Below, in pieces: positions 18,117-26,854 of a stretch of 64,000 nucleotides of DNA. Position numbers and translations under genes: made by a program. The notes under the pieces were generated by a model that saw nothing but the letters and a program-made list of their open reading frames with translations, ran no database searches and had not been told where the DNA came from. The DNA lies in assembly GCA_052400625.1 (NCBI GenBank), contig JBQTGH010000009.1; one strand, given 5' to 3'. Each line of letters starts with the position of its first letter. Within the stretch, counting starts at the first letter, position 1. This DNA is from Thermophagus sp052400625 (GTDB lineage Bacteria > Bacteroidota > Bacteroidia > Bacteroidales > Marinilabiliaceae).

Positions 18117-18800
18117 TTATTGTTCCAAAGTAAGGGCAAAGTTAATAAAAACCTCATTGCTTACCTTTACCATCCCAAGAAATTTAGTGGGTGGTTCCAG
18201 CCCAAAGTCTTTCAGATCGATATTTACCCTACCTTTTATGTGTAGCTCTTTATCCAGGCATTCTTCCAGGTATCCGGGTATTTTGTAGGTTTTGGTTTGC
18301 CCGGCAAGACCAACTTTAATTCTCGGAACAACAGCAGTGGCATTTCCAGCCGGTAATCTGAAATTATCGAAAAAAATGGTTATGTCAATATAAGGAAATT
18401 CGTGTGCTTTTATAAAATCAAGAAAATCTTTATACATCATTGGATTGGATGGCTCAAAGTCGTGAGCAGGGATTTTCAAGACAAGGGTCTCTCTTGACGG
18501 ATCTCTGCTTATAACAACGTTTGGATTCTTATCTAGTGTTTGAATAAAATAGAAATGATTAACATTAGTAGATCCATCAATTTTTATATAATCATCGCAA
18601 CCCTTGTTTTCCAGTTGAGAATGATGTGGTATCCGCTTTTCAAATTTAGGCTGACCGGAAGCAGAAAAAGCAAAAAAAACAAAAACCATAGCGATCATCC
18701 CTCCTGAAACGTTACTAAAAAAAACAAGTAGCATTCCCCAAAAGTCTGAATAACGGTCAGACAACCATGGTTTTTGTTTTTCTATATTACTTGCCATCAT
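18117..18800 (-). CDS. YceI-like protein with N-terminal membrane anchor
   Basis: 227 residues. A hydrophobic segment about 21-48 (GMLLVFFSNVSGGMIAMVFV) could be a signal anchor or signal peptide ending at SASGQ. The C-terminal HIKGRVNIDLKDFGLEPPTK and EVFINFALTLEQ match the last strands of the YceI lipocalin-like barrel; the middle is divergent. YceI proteins bind long polyprenyl chains in the periplasm. It sits between the porin and the Rrf2 gene, in the same transcription unit as a clear YceI gene. Confidence 0.6.
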   Translation of the reverse strand: MMASNIEKQKPWLSDRYSDFWGMLLVFFSNVSGGMIAMVFVFFAFSASGQPKFEKRIPHHSQLENKGCDDYIKIDGSTNVNHFYFIQTLDKNPNVVISRDPSRETLVLKIPAHDFEPSNPMMYKDFLDFIKAHEFPYIDITIFFDNFRLPAGNATAVVPRIKVGLAGQTKTYKIPGYLEECLDKELHIKGRVNIDLKDFGLEPPTKFLGMVKVSNEVFINFALTLEQ

Positions 18801-18835
18801 AATAGTTTAATATAATGGACGAAGATTAAACACGA

Positions 18836-20110
18836 TCAGAAACTTATCACCGCTTCAAGTATCAGACCGTTGAATTTTCCTTCATGAAGAATGTTGTCGG
18901 AAGGAAATCCATCGTATGTCTGGTTCACATATTCGAGCTTCGCTAAAATGTTGTTGGTCATAAACCATCCACCTCCAAGTTGAAGTCGTTTTATATCCAC
19001 GTCATCACCAGTATTGGTCTCGCCTGAAACGGTATTGTATCGCGTACCAACATAAAAGTTCTCGTCACTCCCAAAGCGATAAAGCAATTCTCCGGAATAT
19101 TGATTGAATTTTCTGTTGGATGTCTCACCATCTGCTTTTCCTTTAGATTGTTCCACCACACCAAAGAATTCCAAACCTTTATATTTAACAAAAGGATTCA
19201 ACATGAAGGATGTGAGCTCATTAGTAAAACCAGGATCCCATCTTCCGGACCGAAAGTTGGATGAAGCGGAGGCGCCGGTTGGTTCCATAATATAATAGTA
19301 ACGTGATCCAGCTCTATCTCCACTATAAAGGTAAGTTCTGGCACTTTCCCCTGTGGTATAAATTGACGCGGTCAATCTTAACCGGAAATCGGGATTTATA
19401 TAATCGTCGTACCCAAGTTTCGCAAGAAATGAAGCTTTTGTAGCACCCGGCGATGTAACGGCTTGATTCAATTTACCATTGGTTAATCCTATCATACTGA
19501 TAAATCCGTTTTTTCGATAGTAAACCTCACCTCCCACTTCTGTAGTGAACCCATCCATAATCAGATTTCCCACAAAAGGATTATAAAAAGCTTGTGCATT
19601 ATCAGATCTGCGAAAATGTGCATCTCCGTAATTGTTTTCCATATGCCCGATCCGAACGGTAACATATTGCATTAGGTCTTGCAGAAATCCTTCCCGAATA
19701 AAATCCAACTTGTCAATTTGAAAATATCCACCTTTCACATAAGTCTCAGTATGATGACGAGAAGAAAGATACGTTCGTAGATGCATTCTCACTCCATCAT
19801 AAAGCTGAACATCCAGATCCAGGTTGGCTGTTGCCAAATTGAAATTGTCACCAATCTCTATTAATTCAACACTCCCTGAATTTTCATGATCCAGAGCCTG
19901 AAACTGAAGCGTGGAAGCTCCACCGATACGCACCTTAACGCCATCAAAAGACGTAGAACTCTCTTTAGGGGCTTCAAACAGGCTGATCCCTCTTTTGTCG
20001 GTAAACTTGTAATTATTCAAATCTCGCTTCCCCTGAGCAGTTAAAGAAACAGCAGGCAAAACCAAAAAAAGAACTATGTACAAAAAATTATTTCTCATAA
20101 CAGTAGCCAT
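18836..20110 (-). CDS. Outer-membrane beta-barrel porin-like protein
   Basis: 424 residues (a start at MRNN, 20098, is also possible). Signal peptide ending AVSLTAQ. The rest alternates amphipathic strands with Tyr/Arg-rich turns and ends in the C-terminal aromatic ISF typical of barrel proteins; VTVRIGHMENNYGDAHFRR and NAQAFYNPFVGNLIMDG are common in Bacteroidetes putative porins. Substrate unknown. It is the middle gene of YceI-porin-YceI-like-Rrf2, with gaps of 27 and 35 nt, so lipid or quinone-related envelope work is a loose inference. Confidence 0.7.
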   Translation of the reverse strand: MATVMRNNFLYIVLFLVLPAVSLTAQGKRDLNNYKFTDKRGISLFEAPKESSTSFDGVKVRIGGASTLQFQALDHENSGSVELIEIGDNFNLATANLDLDVQLYDGVRMHLRTYLSSRHHTETYVKGGYFQIDKLDFIREGFLQDLMQYVTVRIGHMENNYGDAHFRRSDNAQAFYNPFVGNLIMDGFTTEVGGEVYYRKNGFISMIGLTNGKLNQAVTSPGATKASFLAKLGYDDYINPDFRLRLTASIYTTGESARTYLYSGDRAGSRYYYIMEPTGASASSNFRSGRWDPGFTNELTSFMLNPFVKYKGLEFFGVVEQSKGKADGETSNRKFNQYSGELLYRFGSDENFYVGTRYNTVSGETNTGDDVDIKRLQLGGGWFMTNNILAKLEYVNQTYDGFPSDNILHEGKFNGLILEAVISF

Positions 20111-20137
20111 TTGAATTTAAATTATTGATAACTAACT

Positions 20138-20710
20138 CTATTTTAAGGTCAAATTAAAACTAACTTTTACCAAATCATCGGTATTAATGGTACCAAACAT
20201 CACCGACGGTGGCTCCATGTCAAAGTCAGTCATTTTCAATGAGGTTTCGCCACTTATTGACAATTCATTTTGAGCGGTTAATGATATTTTCAAAGGAATG
20301 GTTACCGACTTTCTTTTTCCGGCAAAAGAAAGCTCTCCCAAAATGGAATATTCATCTTCACCTTCCTTGATTTCAAAAGCCTCTTTCTGATAAAATGAAA
20401 TTTCCGGAAAGTCATCTACTTTTAAAGCTTCATGGGCTTTATTATTCATCATTGATTTGTCGCCCTTCAGGTCAGCTCCTTTTGCCGTAAACTCTGCCTT
20501 TGAAAGAAAATAAGTACCATCGTCTTTCTTATCTAAATGGGCAGAAGCTTTAAATGTTGTGAGACTCATTTCCCAGTCATGGAGTGTTGAAGTACCCGAT
20601 ACTTTTACGGAACTGGCTTCACCCGTAAGATTAACAACCTGTCCTAAAACCAGTTGACTTCCCAGCATTAATATCAACACCAGAAGAGCCATTAATGCAT
20701 TTTTACTCAT
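20138..20710 (-). CDS. YceI-family periplasmic lipid-binding protein
   Basis: 190 residues. Signal peptide ending SQLVLGQ. Canonical YceI marks: VSGTSTLHDWEMS, AEFTAKGADLKG, FPEISFYQKEAF, GELSFAGKRKSVTIPL, and the end KMTDFDMEPPSVMFGTI. Forms a lipocalin-like barrel binding polyisoprenoid chains, exported to the periplasm. First gene of its operon, with a promoter 30-60 nt upstream. Confidence 0.9.
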   Translation of the reverse strand: MSKNALMALLVLILMLGSQLVLGQVVNLTGEASSVKVSGTSTLHDWEMSLTTFKASAHLDKKDDGTYFLSKAEFTAKGADLKGDKSMMNNKAHEALKVDDFPEISFYQKEAFEIKEGEDEYSILGELSFAGKRKSVTIPLKISLTAQNELSISGETSLKMTDFDMEPPSVMFGTINTDDLVKVSFNLTLK

Positions 20711-20740
20711 GTTTTATTTTTTTTAATTCCTTTCCTATCG

Positions 20741-20770
20741 CAAAGGTAGTATAAAATACCAAAGTACAAA
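20741..20770 (-). promoter_or_regulatory. Promoter of the YceI/porin operon
   Basis: On the minus strand TTTG (20770-20767), 18 nt, then TACCTTTG (20748-20741), a match to the Bacteroidetes -33/-7 pattern. The YceI start codon is about 30 nt downstream. No Rrf2 operator was identified with confidence. Confidence 0.55.
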
Positions 20771-21075
20771 TATTTCAGCATTAATTTCTTAGGTTTTTTA
20801 CTCCTCACCAGAAACACCAAATAACAACCTAATAATTACATTTACAGATTATTACAACACAGACATTAACAAATAAAAGCAGAAAAATAAGCTACCCCAT
20901 GAAGATTAAGGCATATCCTTTCTTTCCTAATTTCTTTCAGTTAAGCCTCGGATCATCGAACACAAATTAGGACATCCTGATAAGATTCAATTAAGATCCA
21001 CAAATTAACTAAAGAATGATGCCTTAAGCTAAGTGCCGCGAACAACTATCATCAAAAAAATTACTGAAAACCATG
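20771..21075. other. Intergenic region, nothing recognised
   Basis: About 300 nt of AT-rich sequence between the lipid kinase end and the YceI promoter. No gene, RNA or strong hairpin seen. Confidence 0.4.
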
Positions 21076-22008
21076 TTAAATCCCTAAGGGAATCATTTCC
21101 ATTATTGGCTGTAAGAGATGAGTAGTTTCTCGTAAATCATCGGGAGGAATAATCACATTGAGAGAAAGTGGCAATATTTCGATATCAGCGTCTCTCCCAA
21201 AATGAACAGGTTCTCCATCAATATGACCAAGCAAAGGACTTGGATGCTGGATTTTTATTTTACGAGCCTTAAGAATAGTATCATATTTACTCTTATCGAT
21301 GGATTGATCCAATAAACTGAACAATAAAGCCGGTGCAGAAAATTTCGGAAAATCCTTAATCAGGCAAACATCAATAAGCCCGTCATCAATGAGGGCCCCT
21401 GGTGCAATATGAACGTTATTCCCATATTGACTGGAATTGGCAAAGCTGATAAGAAAAGCATCCATTTCAATAGATTCACCATCTACTGTTAGTGAATAGT
21501 GCTCAGATTTGTATTTGGGAAACTCTTTGGAGATTAATTGCAAATAAGCCAACGGTCCACGCTTTTTCTTATGGGCAAACTGGTGACTAATATAAGCGTC
21601 GAAGCCAACTCCAGCAACATTAAAAGAATAAAAATTATTAATTCGAATGACATCTATTGATTTAACCGACCCTTTCCGGATTACTTCCATGGCCCGATTG
21701 ACTTTCAAAGGAATTTGGAGAAAGCGAGCCAACCCGTTACCCGAACCGACAGGTACTATTCCAAGCGAAGTGGAAGAATGAAGAAGCCCTCGGCCCACTT
21801 CATTCACCGTTCCATCCCCTCCAACAGCCACCACAATATCATACTCTCCAGCAGCTTGTGAACTAAGACTAAAAGCATGTCCCGGTTTTTTAGAATAAAC
21901 CACATCAAATCCCAAGATTTCAGCTTCCTTTAACAATGCATTTTTTAATTCTTTACGCCGTCCTGGCCCTGAAGCGGGATTTATAATAAACAATACTTTT
22001 TTGGTCAT
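21076..22008 (-). CDS. Diacylglycerol/sphingolipid-type lipid kinase (YegS/BmrU-like)
   Basis: 310 residues from ATG 22008, where the conserved KKVLFIINPASGPGRR begins; the frame is open 43 codons further but that part lacks similarity. DAGK catalytic domain with VVAVGGDGTVNEV and IVPVGSGNGLARFLQIP, then FNVAGVGFDAYIS and the metal/regulatory region PGALIDDGLIDVCLI. Phosphorylates a membrane lipid (diacylglycerol, phosphatidylglycerol or sphingoid base; not resolvable here). Divergent from, and about 100 nt away from, a PAP2 lipid phosphatase. TAAATTTG at 22033-22040 (minus) is a fair -7 element. Confidence 0.88.
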   Translation of the reverse strand: MTKKVLFIINPASGPGRRKELKNALLKEAEILGFDVVYSKKPGHAFSLSSQAAGEYDIVVAVGGDGTVNEVGRGLLHSSTSLGIVPVGSGNGLARFLQIPLKVNRAMEVIRKGSVKSIDVIRINNFYSFNVAGVGFDAYISHQFAHKKKRGPLAYLQLISKEFPKYKSEHYSLTVDGESIEMDAFLISFANSSQYGNNVHIAPGALIDDGLIDVCLIKDFPKFSAPALLFSLLDQSIDKSKYDTILKARKIKIQHPSPLLGHIDGEPVHFGRDADIEILPLSLNVIIPPDDLRETTHLLQPIMEMIPLGI

Positions 22009-22110
22009 TCTTCTATCGTTACTTTTGAAAGGCAAATTTATACATAATATCTTTGATACGACACGAGTGGTGCTGATTGAAAAATTTTTATTTTCTTTGA
22101 AATAAAAAAA

Positions 22111-22803
22111 GTGGAAACAATAATTCAATTTGATCAAGAACTGCTTCTCTATCTCAACTCATTTACCTCACCGTTATTTGATAATTTTTTTTGGGTGATA
22201 ACCAGCAAAATCATATGGGTCCCCATGTACCTTACGCTCCTATATGTCATATTCAAGGACCAAGGTAAAAAAGGAATTATCACACTTCTTGCTCTAACTC
22301 TTTTGATTGTTTTATGTGATCAGATTTCTACGAATATTTTCAAAGAAGGTTTTGAACGTTTAAGACCCTCTCGGGAACCGGCCTTATCGGGTTTGGTAGA
22401 TCTTCTCAACGGCAAGAGGGGGGGGAAATATGGTTTTGTGTCATCTCACGCTACTAATTCTTTCGGTTTAGCCGTATTTTCATTATTATTATTCAGAAAC
22501 CGTTGGTATTCCATTTTCATTCTATTTTGGGCTACGCTAAACAGCTATTCCCGGATATATATGGCACTTCATTATCCAGGAGATATTATGGGCGGGCTTA
22601 TACTCGGTTCATTGTTGGGATGGTTTGTTTTCTGGCTTTACACGAAAGTGTCAAAACGTTTCACTATTGAAAAAGAAAATGGATATTCAAAAAGTAACGG
22701 AACTGATAACCGATCATCAAAAACCACCCCGATAATATTTACGGGAATTCTAACCATAATTCTTGTTTTTATTTCCGCGCGCCTGATTCTTGATTTAATG
22801 TAA
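22111..22803 (+). CDS. PAP2-family membrane lipid phosphatase
   Basis: 230 residues from GTG. Catalytic motifs of the PAP2 superfamily: KEGFERLRPSREP (C1), GFVSSHATNSFGL (C2) and SRIYMALHYPGDIMGG (C3). Five to six membrane helices, active site on the periplasmic side. Members remove phosphate from undecaprenyl-PP, lipid A or phosphatidylglycerol-phosphate; which one is not decided by sequence. Divergent from the lipid kinase, so the two may act on related lipids. Confidence 0.9.
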   Translation: METIIQFDQELLLYLNSFTSPLFDNFFWVITSKIIWVPMYLTLLYVIFKDQGKKGIITLLALTLLIVLCDQISTNIFKEGFERLRPSREPALSGLVDLLNGKRGGKYGFVSSHATNSFGLAVFSLLLFRNRWYSIFILFWATLNSYSRIYMALHYPGDIMGGLILGSLLGWFVFWLYTKVSKRFTIEKENGYSKSNGTDNRSSKTTPIIFTGILTIILVFISARLILDLM

Positions 22804-22989
22804 AACCCCAAGTTTTTTTTCATTTTCAACTTAGTATCAAACAATTGACAAATCATCTTCCTCTTTGATCAAAACAGCAGAATATAATAATTGTTAAAAC
22901 CCATAGCTTGAATGTTAATTCTATTTTAAATCTATTTTTTTATTCCTATTTTTAAATTCTATCAATAACCTTTAAAAACATTTTCAATT

Positions 22990-23259
22990 ATGGGTACAAC
23001 AATAACGTTCAATCAGCTCAGGAAGATCAAGGACAGTCTTCCTGAGGGAAGCATGAGAAGCATTGCTGAGGCCTTAAACCTCGATGTAGAAACGGTAAGG
23101 AACTATTTTGGAGGTGCCAACTACGATCGGGGTAAAAGTATTGGAATTCATTTAGAACAGGGCCCGGATGGTGGAATCGTTGAACTGGATGACACGACCA
23201 TTCTTGAAATGGCCCGGGAAATAATAGAGGGCAAAAGAGAAGTCAATATGACTAATTAA
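22990..23259 (+). CDS. Small helix-turn-helix protein, Bacteroidetes-conserved type
   Basis: 89 residues. SMRSIAEALNLDVETVRNYFGG (about 20-42) reads as a compact HTH, followed by a C-terminal LDDTTILEMAREIIEG helix. I do not recognise a named family; a small DNA-binding regulator is inferred. Monocistronic: about 185 nt of AT-rich leader upstream and a strong terminator about 50 nt after the stop. Confidence 0.7.
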   Translation: MGTTITFNQLRKIKDSLPEGSMRSIAEALNLDVETVRNYFGGANYDRGKSIGIHLEQGPDGGIVELDDTTILEMAREIIEGKREVNMTN

Positions 23260-23309
23260 TTTAACTCCTTATCTAAGAACAGATAGGGATTTGTTTTTTA
23301 TGGACCATC

Positions 23310-23348
23310 AAAAAGGGTGTTTTCTTTAACGGAAACACCCTTTTTTTT
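23310..23348 (+). terminator. Intrinsic terminator of the small HTH gene
   Basis: Stem GGGTGTTTTC / GGAAACACCC with a short loop, A-run before and eight T after. About 50 nt past the stop codon. Confidence 0.88.
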
Positions 23349-23433
23349 CCTCTTTAAACAGAGCCTTGTCAGAATCCTTGCGTTAAACAATATTAAAATG
23401 CCCCAATCAGGAAATAAAAAAAAATCTAAGATG

Positions 23434-23441
23434 TACATTTG
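23434..23441 (+). promoter_or_regulatory. -7 element of the nhaD promoter
   Basis: TACATTTG matches TAnnTTTG, about 37 nt before the nhaD start codon. No good TTTG -33 partner is seen, so the call is tentative. Confidence 0.4.
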
Positions 23442-23477
23442 CCTCCCTGAAAATAAATCCCTGTTAAAAATTATACT

Positions 23478-24860
23478 ATGATTCTTTTTTACGCCATGAT
23501 TGTAGTCTTTGTGATAGGCTACGGGTTTATTGTCTTTGAGCACGTTAATAAGATTGACAAAGCTGCTTCCGCCCTTGTGACCGGGGCATTACTGTGGACC
23601 TTATTAGTAATTGATGGACCAGCCATTTTGCAATTGGGTTTAAATACCAATTGGCTAGATTATTCGGCAGAATTTGGTAAAGAAACAGCGAAGACTGCAA
23701 TGGACTTCATTACCCATCACGCGGCCATTGAGCATTTGGGTGATGTGGCATCCATCATATTCTTTCTGCTGGGCGCCATGACAATAGTTGAGGTAATCGA
23801 CCGTTATCAGGGCTTCAGAATCATTACTGACCGCATTCATACCACCAACCGAATTAAATTATTATGGATCATTAGCTTTATTACTTTTTTCATATCAGCG
23901 GTATTGGACAACCTAACCACGACTATCGTCATGATAACCCTTTTACAAAAGCTATTAAGTAAGCAGGATAACAGATGGTTATTTTCAGGAATGGTAGTCC
24001 TTGCGGCCAATGCAGGAGGAGCCTGGTCGCCTATGGGAGATGTAACAACCATTATGCTATGGATTGGGGGGCAGGTGACGGCAGCAGGAATTGTTAAATC
24101 ACTTTTGCTGCCAAGTTTGGTATCAATGGTTGTTCCTTTGAGCATTTTCTCATTAGTAATGAAAGGAGCCACTTCAAGACCCTTACTTGAAGCAGAAGAA
24201 ACGGCTGAATTCATCCCCTATAAAGATCGGTTAAAAATTTTAATCATTGGAATTTCAGCCCTGGTAGCTGTGCCCGTATTTAAAGGCCTCACCCAACTTC
24301 CTCCCTTCCTCGGCATGCTATTGGGACTCGGTGCGCTTTGGATATATACAGACCGACATTTGAAACGTAAACATTTTCTGGACAAAAGGAAATTAAGTAT
24401 TGTTAAGATACTAGAAAGAGTGGATGTGGCATCTATTCTTTTCTTTTTGGGGATATTACTTGCAGTTGCAGCATTACAAACGGCCGGTCATTTAAATTTG
24501 TTGGCTCAATGGTTGGATAATAATATTTCCAACATCTTCGGAATAAATTTAATCATTGGCTTTCTTTCATCGGTGGTTGACAATGTTCCGCTCGTAGCAG
24601 CCTCCATGGGGATGTACGACATTTCTCAAGTATCAGATCCGGGCTTTATGGCTAATTTCGCTATAAATGGACATTTTTGGTCATTCTTGGCCTATTGTGC
24701 GGGTACCGGTGGAAGTATATTAATTATAGGTTCTGCAGCCGGAGTTGCAGCCATGAGCCTAGAGGGCATTCCCTTCTTCTGGTATCTAAGGCGGATTTCT
24801 ATTCCGGCACTGATTGGTTATTTGGCAGGAGCAGGGACCTACATTTTAATGTTTTCCTAA
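23478..24860 (+). CDS. nhaD: Sodium:proton antiporter NhaD
   Basis: 460 residues, about 12-13 membrane helices. NhaD/ArsB superfamily marks: HLGDVASIIFFLLGAMTIVE, ISAVLDNLTTTIVMI, AANAGGAWSPMGDVTT and a second discontinuous-helix region FLSSVVDNVPLVAAS, TGGSILIIGSAAGVAAM. Exchanges Na+ (or Li+) for H+ across the inner membrane; known from halophiles, alkaliphiles and marine bacteria. With the Mrp complex at 26-31 kb it gives the window two independent Na+/H+ exchange systems. Single-gene unit converging on the nucleotidyltransferase gene. Confidence 0.95.
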   Translation: MILFYAMIVVFVIGYGFIVFEHVNKIDKAASALVTGALLWTLLVIDGPAILQLGLNTNWLDYSAEFGKETAKTAMDFITHHAAIEHLGDVASIIFFLLGAMTIVEVIDRYQGFRIITDRIHTTNRIKLLWIISFITFFISAVLDNLTTTIVMITLLQKLLSKQDNRWLFSGMVVLAANAGGAWSPMGDVTTIMLWIGGQVTAAGIVKSLLLPSLVSMVVPLSIFSLVMKGATSRPLLEAEETAEFIPYKDRLKILIIGISALVAVPVFKGLTQLPPFLGMLLGLGALWIYTDRHLKRKHFLDKRKLSIVKILERVDVASILFFLGILLAVAALQTAGHLNLLAQWLDNNISNIFGINLIIGFLSSVVDNVPLVAASMGMYDISQVSDPGFMANFAINGHFWSFLAYCAGTGGSILIIGSAAGVAAMSLEGIPFFWYLRRISIPALIGYLAGAGTYILMFS

Positions 24861-24866
24861 GTAAAA

Positions 24867-25643
24867 TTAAGCATCAAAAAAACGTTTCCATTCACCAGGT
24901 GAAAGTAATTCTATTCTTTCCCTGGTATTTTCCAATTTTTCGGGCGTACCTATATCAAACCAAATATCATCTTTGGTTTCGTATCCTTTTATTATACTTT
25001 TTCTCCCAAGGTTCAGATAAAGTTGCATAATGGAGAAGACCTCTTTTTTCGCAGGGAAACCAAATAATTCCGGACTCACTATATGAATCCCTTGAAACCC
25101 GAAAGGTTTAACTATAGGTTGAGGCCGAACAACAATTTTTTCTCCGGTGTTAGCATTTTCCCACCCAGACAAGACCATCTTTTCATTAAATAATAAATAT
25201 CGACTTGTTGGTCGATGCTTTACCATTAGGCAAACAAGAGGTTTCTCCTTTTCGTAGAAACGAATAAAAGGAATAAGGCTCGCATTGGTAACAATATCAA
25301 CATTGTAAAGGAGCACCGGCGTATTGGCATCGAATAAATTTTGCGCTTTAAACAACCCACCCCCCGTATCAAGAAGTCTTTCTTTTTCATCAGAAATAAC
25401 TATCTCCATATCGGATGACTCGTAATTTTTTAAAAAATCAATGACCTGTGTCCGATGATGATGAACATTAACAATGGTTTTTGAAATTCCTGCATTTTCA
25501 AGTTTTTTCAATGCAAGTTCAAGCATCGTAATTCCTTTAATTTCCATCAAAGCCTTGGGCTTATTATTGGTTAGGGGACGAAGACGGGAGCCGAGTCCGG
25601 CGGCAAATATCATTGCGTTCATGGAAGATTTTTTCTTGTTCAT
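24867..25643 (-). CDS. MurU-like sugar-1-phosphate nucleotidyltransferase
   Basis: About 258 residues from ATG 25643; ATG 25622 (MNAMIFAAG) is equally possible. GT-A nucleotidyltransferase with MIFAAGLGSRLRPLT, KPKALMEIKG, LLYNVDIVTN (metal Asp) and WFDIGTPEKLE. Best fit is the MurNAc-1-phosphate uridylyltransferase type, partner of AmgK in peptidoglycan amino-sugar recycling; an AmgK-type kinase is at 31.7 kb, separated by the Mrp operon on the same strand. The substrate is inferred from that pairing, not proven. Confidence 0.8.
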   Translation of the reverse strand: MNKKKSSMNAMIFAAGLGSRLRPLTNNKPKALMEIKGITMLELALKKLENAGISKTIVNVHHHRTQVIDFLKNYESSDMEIVISDEKERLLDTGGGLFKAQNLFDANTPVLLYNVDIVTNASLIPFIRFYEKEKPLVCLMVKHRPTSRYLLFNEKMVLSGWENANTGEKIVVRPQPIVKPFGFQGIHIVSPELFGFPAKKEVFSIMQLYLNLGRKSIIKGYETKDDIWFDIGTPEKLENTRERIELLSPGEWKRFFDA

Positions 25644-25818
25644 TTCGGGGAAACAACCCCCTTCAAAATAAATACTATAGTTCGTGTCTGACAGCATCCA
25701 AAGCTCTTAATTATACATTAAGCAAAAAGGAGCTATGTCATTTCAATAGGCTCTATCGACCACTGCCAAAAGAATTCAGACGCAGGCAATTTTCAAGCGA
25801 TATAATCCTATCAGAAAT

Positions 25819-26121
25819 CTATTCAGTCCGGTTAGTTGTTCCGGGAATTTTTACAATTCGAGCCGCTCTCGCTATAACATGTACAGCCACAGGAGATAAG
25901 AATACCAACACCCCAAAAATAATGGCCGACTTAAAAAATATATACCAGTCACGAAACAACAAATTTACCCCTGCCAGTAAAAGCAGCAAACCTAATGAAG
26001 ACACTTTGGTGACCACATGCATACGAGCATAAAGATTTTTAAACCTCCATATACCCACAGAAGCAATTAATACAACCAAAGCACTCAAAAACAAAATAAT
26101 TCCAACAATTATTTCTATCAT
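25819..26121 (-). CDS. mnhG: Mrp Na+/H+ antiporter subunit G
   Basis: 100 residues, three membrane helices. IASVGIWRFKNLYARMHVVTKVSSLGLLLLL is the MnhG/PhaG signature region. Small inner-membrane subunit of the seven-part Mrp antiporter. Its start overlaps the stop of mnhF by one base. Last Mrp gene; the MurU-like gene follows after about 175 nt. Confidence 0.93.
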   Translation of the reverse strand: MIEIIVGIILFLSALVVLIASVGIWRFKNLYARMHVVTKVSSLGLLLLLAGVNLLFRDWYIFFKSAIIFGVLVFLSPVAVHVIARAARIVKIPGTTNRTE

Positions 26122-26405
26122 TATTCTTCGTTTTGCTTATACAAGTATCTAGCTATAATCATTGAGCTAAAAACTAATATAACTGATACAATCATCACAA
26201 CATCCAGCAACAATTTCTCTCGAGTGTAAACAACCTCACATATCATCATCCCTACAATAATTACTCCGATCTGATCGAGAGCCACCACCCTATCGGGTAA
26301 TGAAGGTCCTTTAAATAATCGATAAAGAGGAAAAACCAAACTGAAAGCAAAAATATATAAAGCCAATTGAGCTGCATACTCCAAAAAAAATTCAGAATTT
26401 TCCAT
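26121..26405 (-). CDS. mnhF: Mrp Na+/H+ antiporter subunit F
   Basis: 94 residues, three membrane helices. LYRLFKGPSLPDRVVALDQIGV is the conserved MrpF core (G-P-x-x-x-D-R-V-x-A-x-D). Part of the Mrp complex, one base from mnhE. Usual length. Confidence 0.93.
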   Translation of the reverse strand: MENSEFFLEYAAQLALYIFAFSLVFPLYRLFKGPSLPDRVVALDQIGVIIVGMMICEVVYTREKLLLDVVMIVSVILVFSSMIIARYLYKQNEE

Positions 26406-26406
26406 A

Positions 26407-26724
26407 TCACATGGTTTTTAATAATAAACGTTCCAATTTCCCAGTGGCAGCCATAAATTGTGATCGATCCTTCCGATTCAACAAATGCACCAGAATCGTA
26501 TTGTCTTCTCTTTTGATATCAACACTCATTGAACCTGGCGTCATACTGATAAGATTAAAGAGCAACACCACCTGCCAACTCTTTTTTACAACCGGATGGT
26601 ATTCAATCAGAATGCCATCAGCCCCTCTACTCCCCTTGAGAATCTGAAAGGATACGGCAAACCCCGATTCCACCACCTTATAGGCATAAAAAACAAAAAA
26701 ATATAAAATATAGAAAAGCTTCAT
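26407..26724 (-). CDS. mnhE: Mrp Na+/H+ antiporter subunit E, N-terminally short
   Basis: 105 residues against about 160 in the family. YKVVESGFAVSFQILKG, then LISMTPGSMSVDIKREDNTILVHLL, is the conserved MrpE C-terminal half; the first roughly 50 residues with two membrane helices are missing. The upstream 130 nt, where that part should be, holds dispersed repeat copy B (26750-26826). Either the repeat replaced the 5' end or this lineage has a short form. The subunit is likely still made, as the downstream genes are intact. Confidence 0.85.
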   Translation of the reverse strand: MKLFYILYFFVFYAYKVVESGFAVSFQILKGSRGADGILIEYHPVVKKSWQVVLLFNLISMTPGSMSVDIKREDNTILVHLLNRKDRSQFMAATGKLERLLLKTM

Positions 26725-26749
26725 CCGTCTACGATTTATCTAATTCATA

Positions 26750-26826
26750 GGTCTGAGAAACACGCAAGGCTTACCTAAATTTGACACATATTCCTTTGGG
26801 GGAAACGTATGGCCATGCTCGTTTCA
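26750..26826 (-). repeat. Dispersed hairpin repeat, copy B (degenerate)
   Basis: Minus-strand reading starts AATGAAACGAGCATGGCC and ends near GTTTCTCAGACC. Arms GCATGGC / GCCTTGC pair at 6 of 7. It lies inside the Mrp operon between mnhD and the shortened mnhE. Confidence 0.7.
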
Positions 26827-26854
26827 TTTCTTCAAGTTTACTCGCAGTATTTTT

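Noticed and set aside
18104..18157. Upstream 18-codon extension of the Rrf2 regulator
   Set aside because: Residues are unlike Rrf2 N-termini and overlap the YceI-like gene; TTG 18103 gives the standard start.
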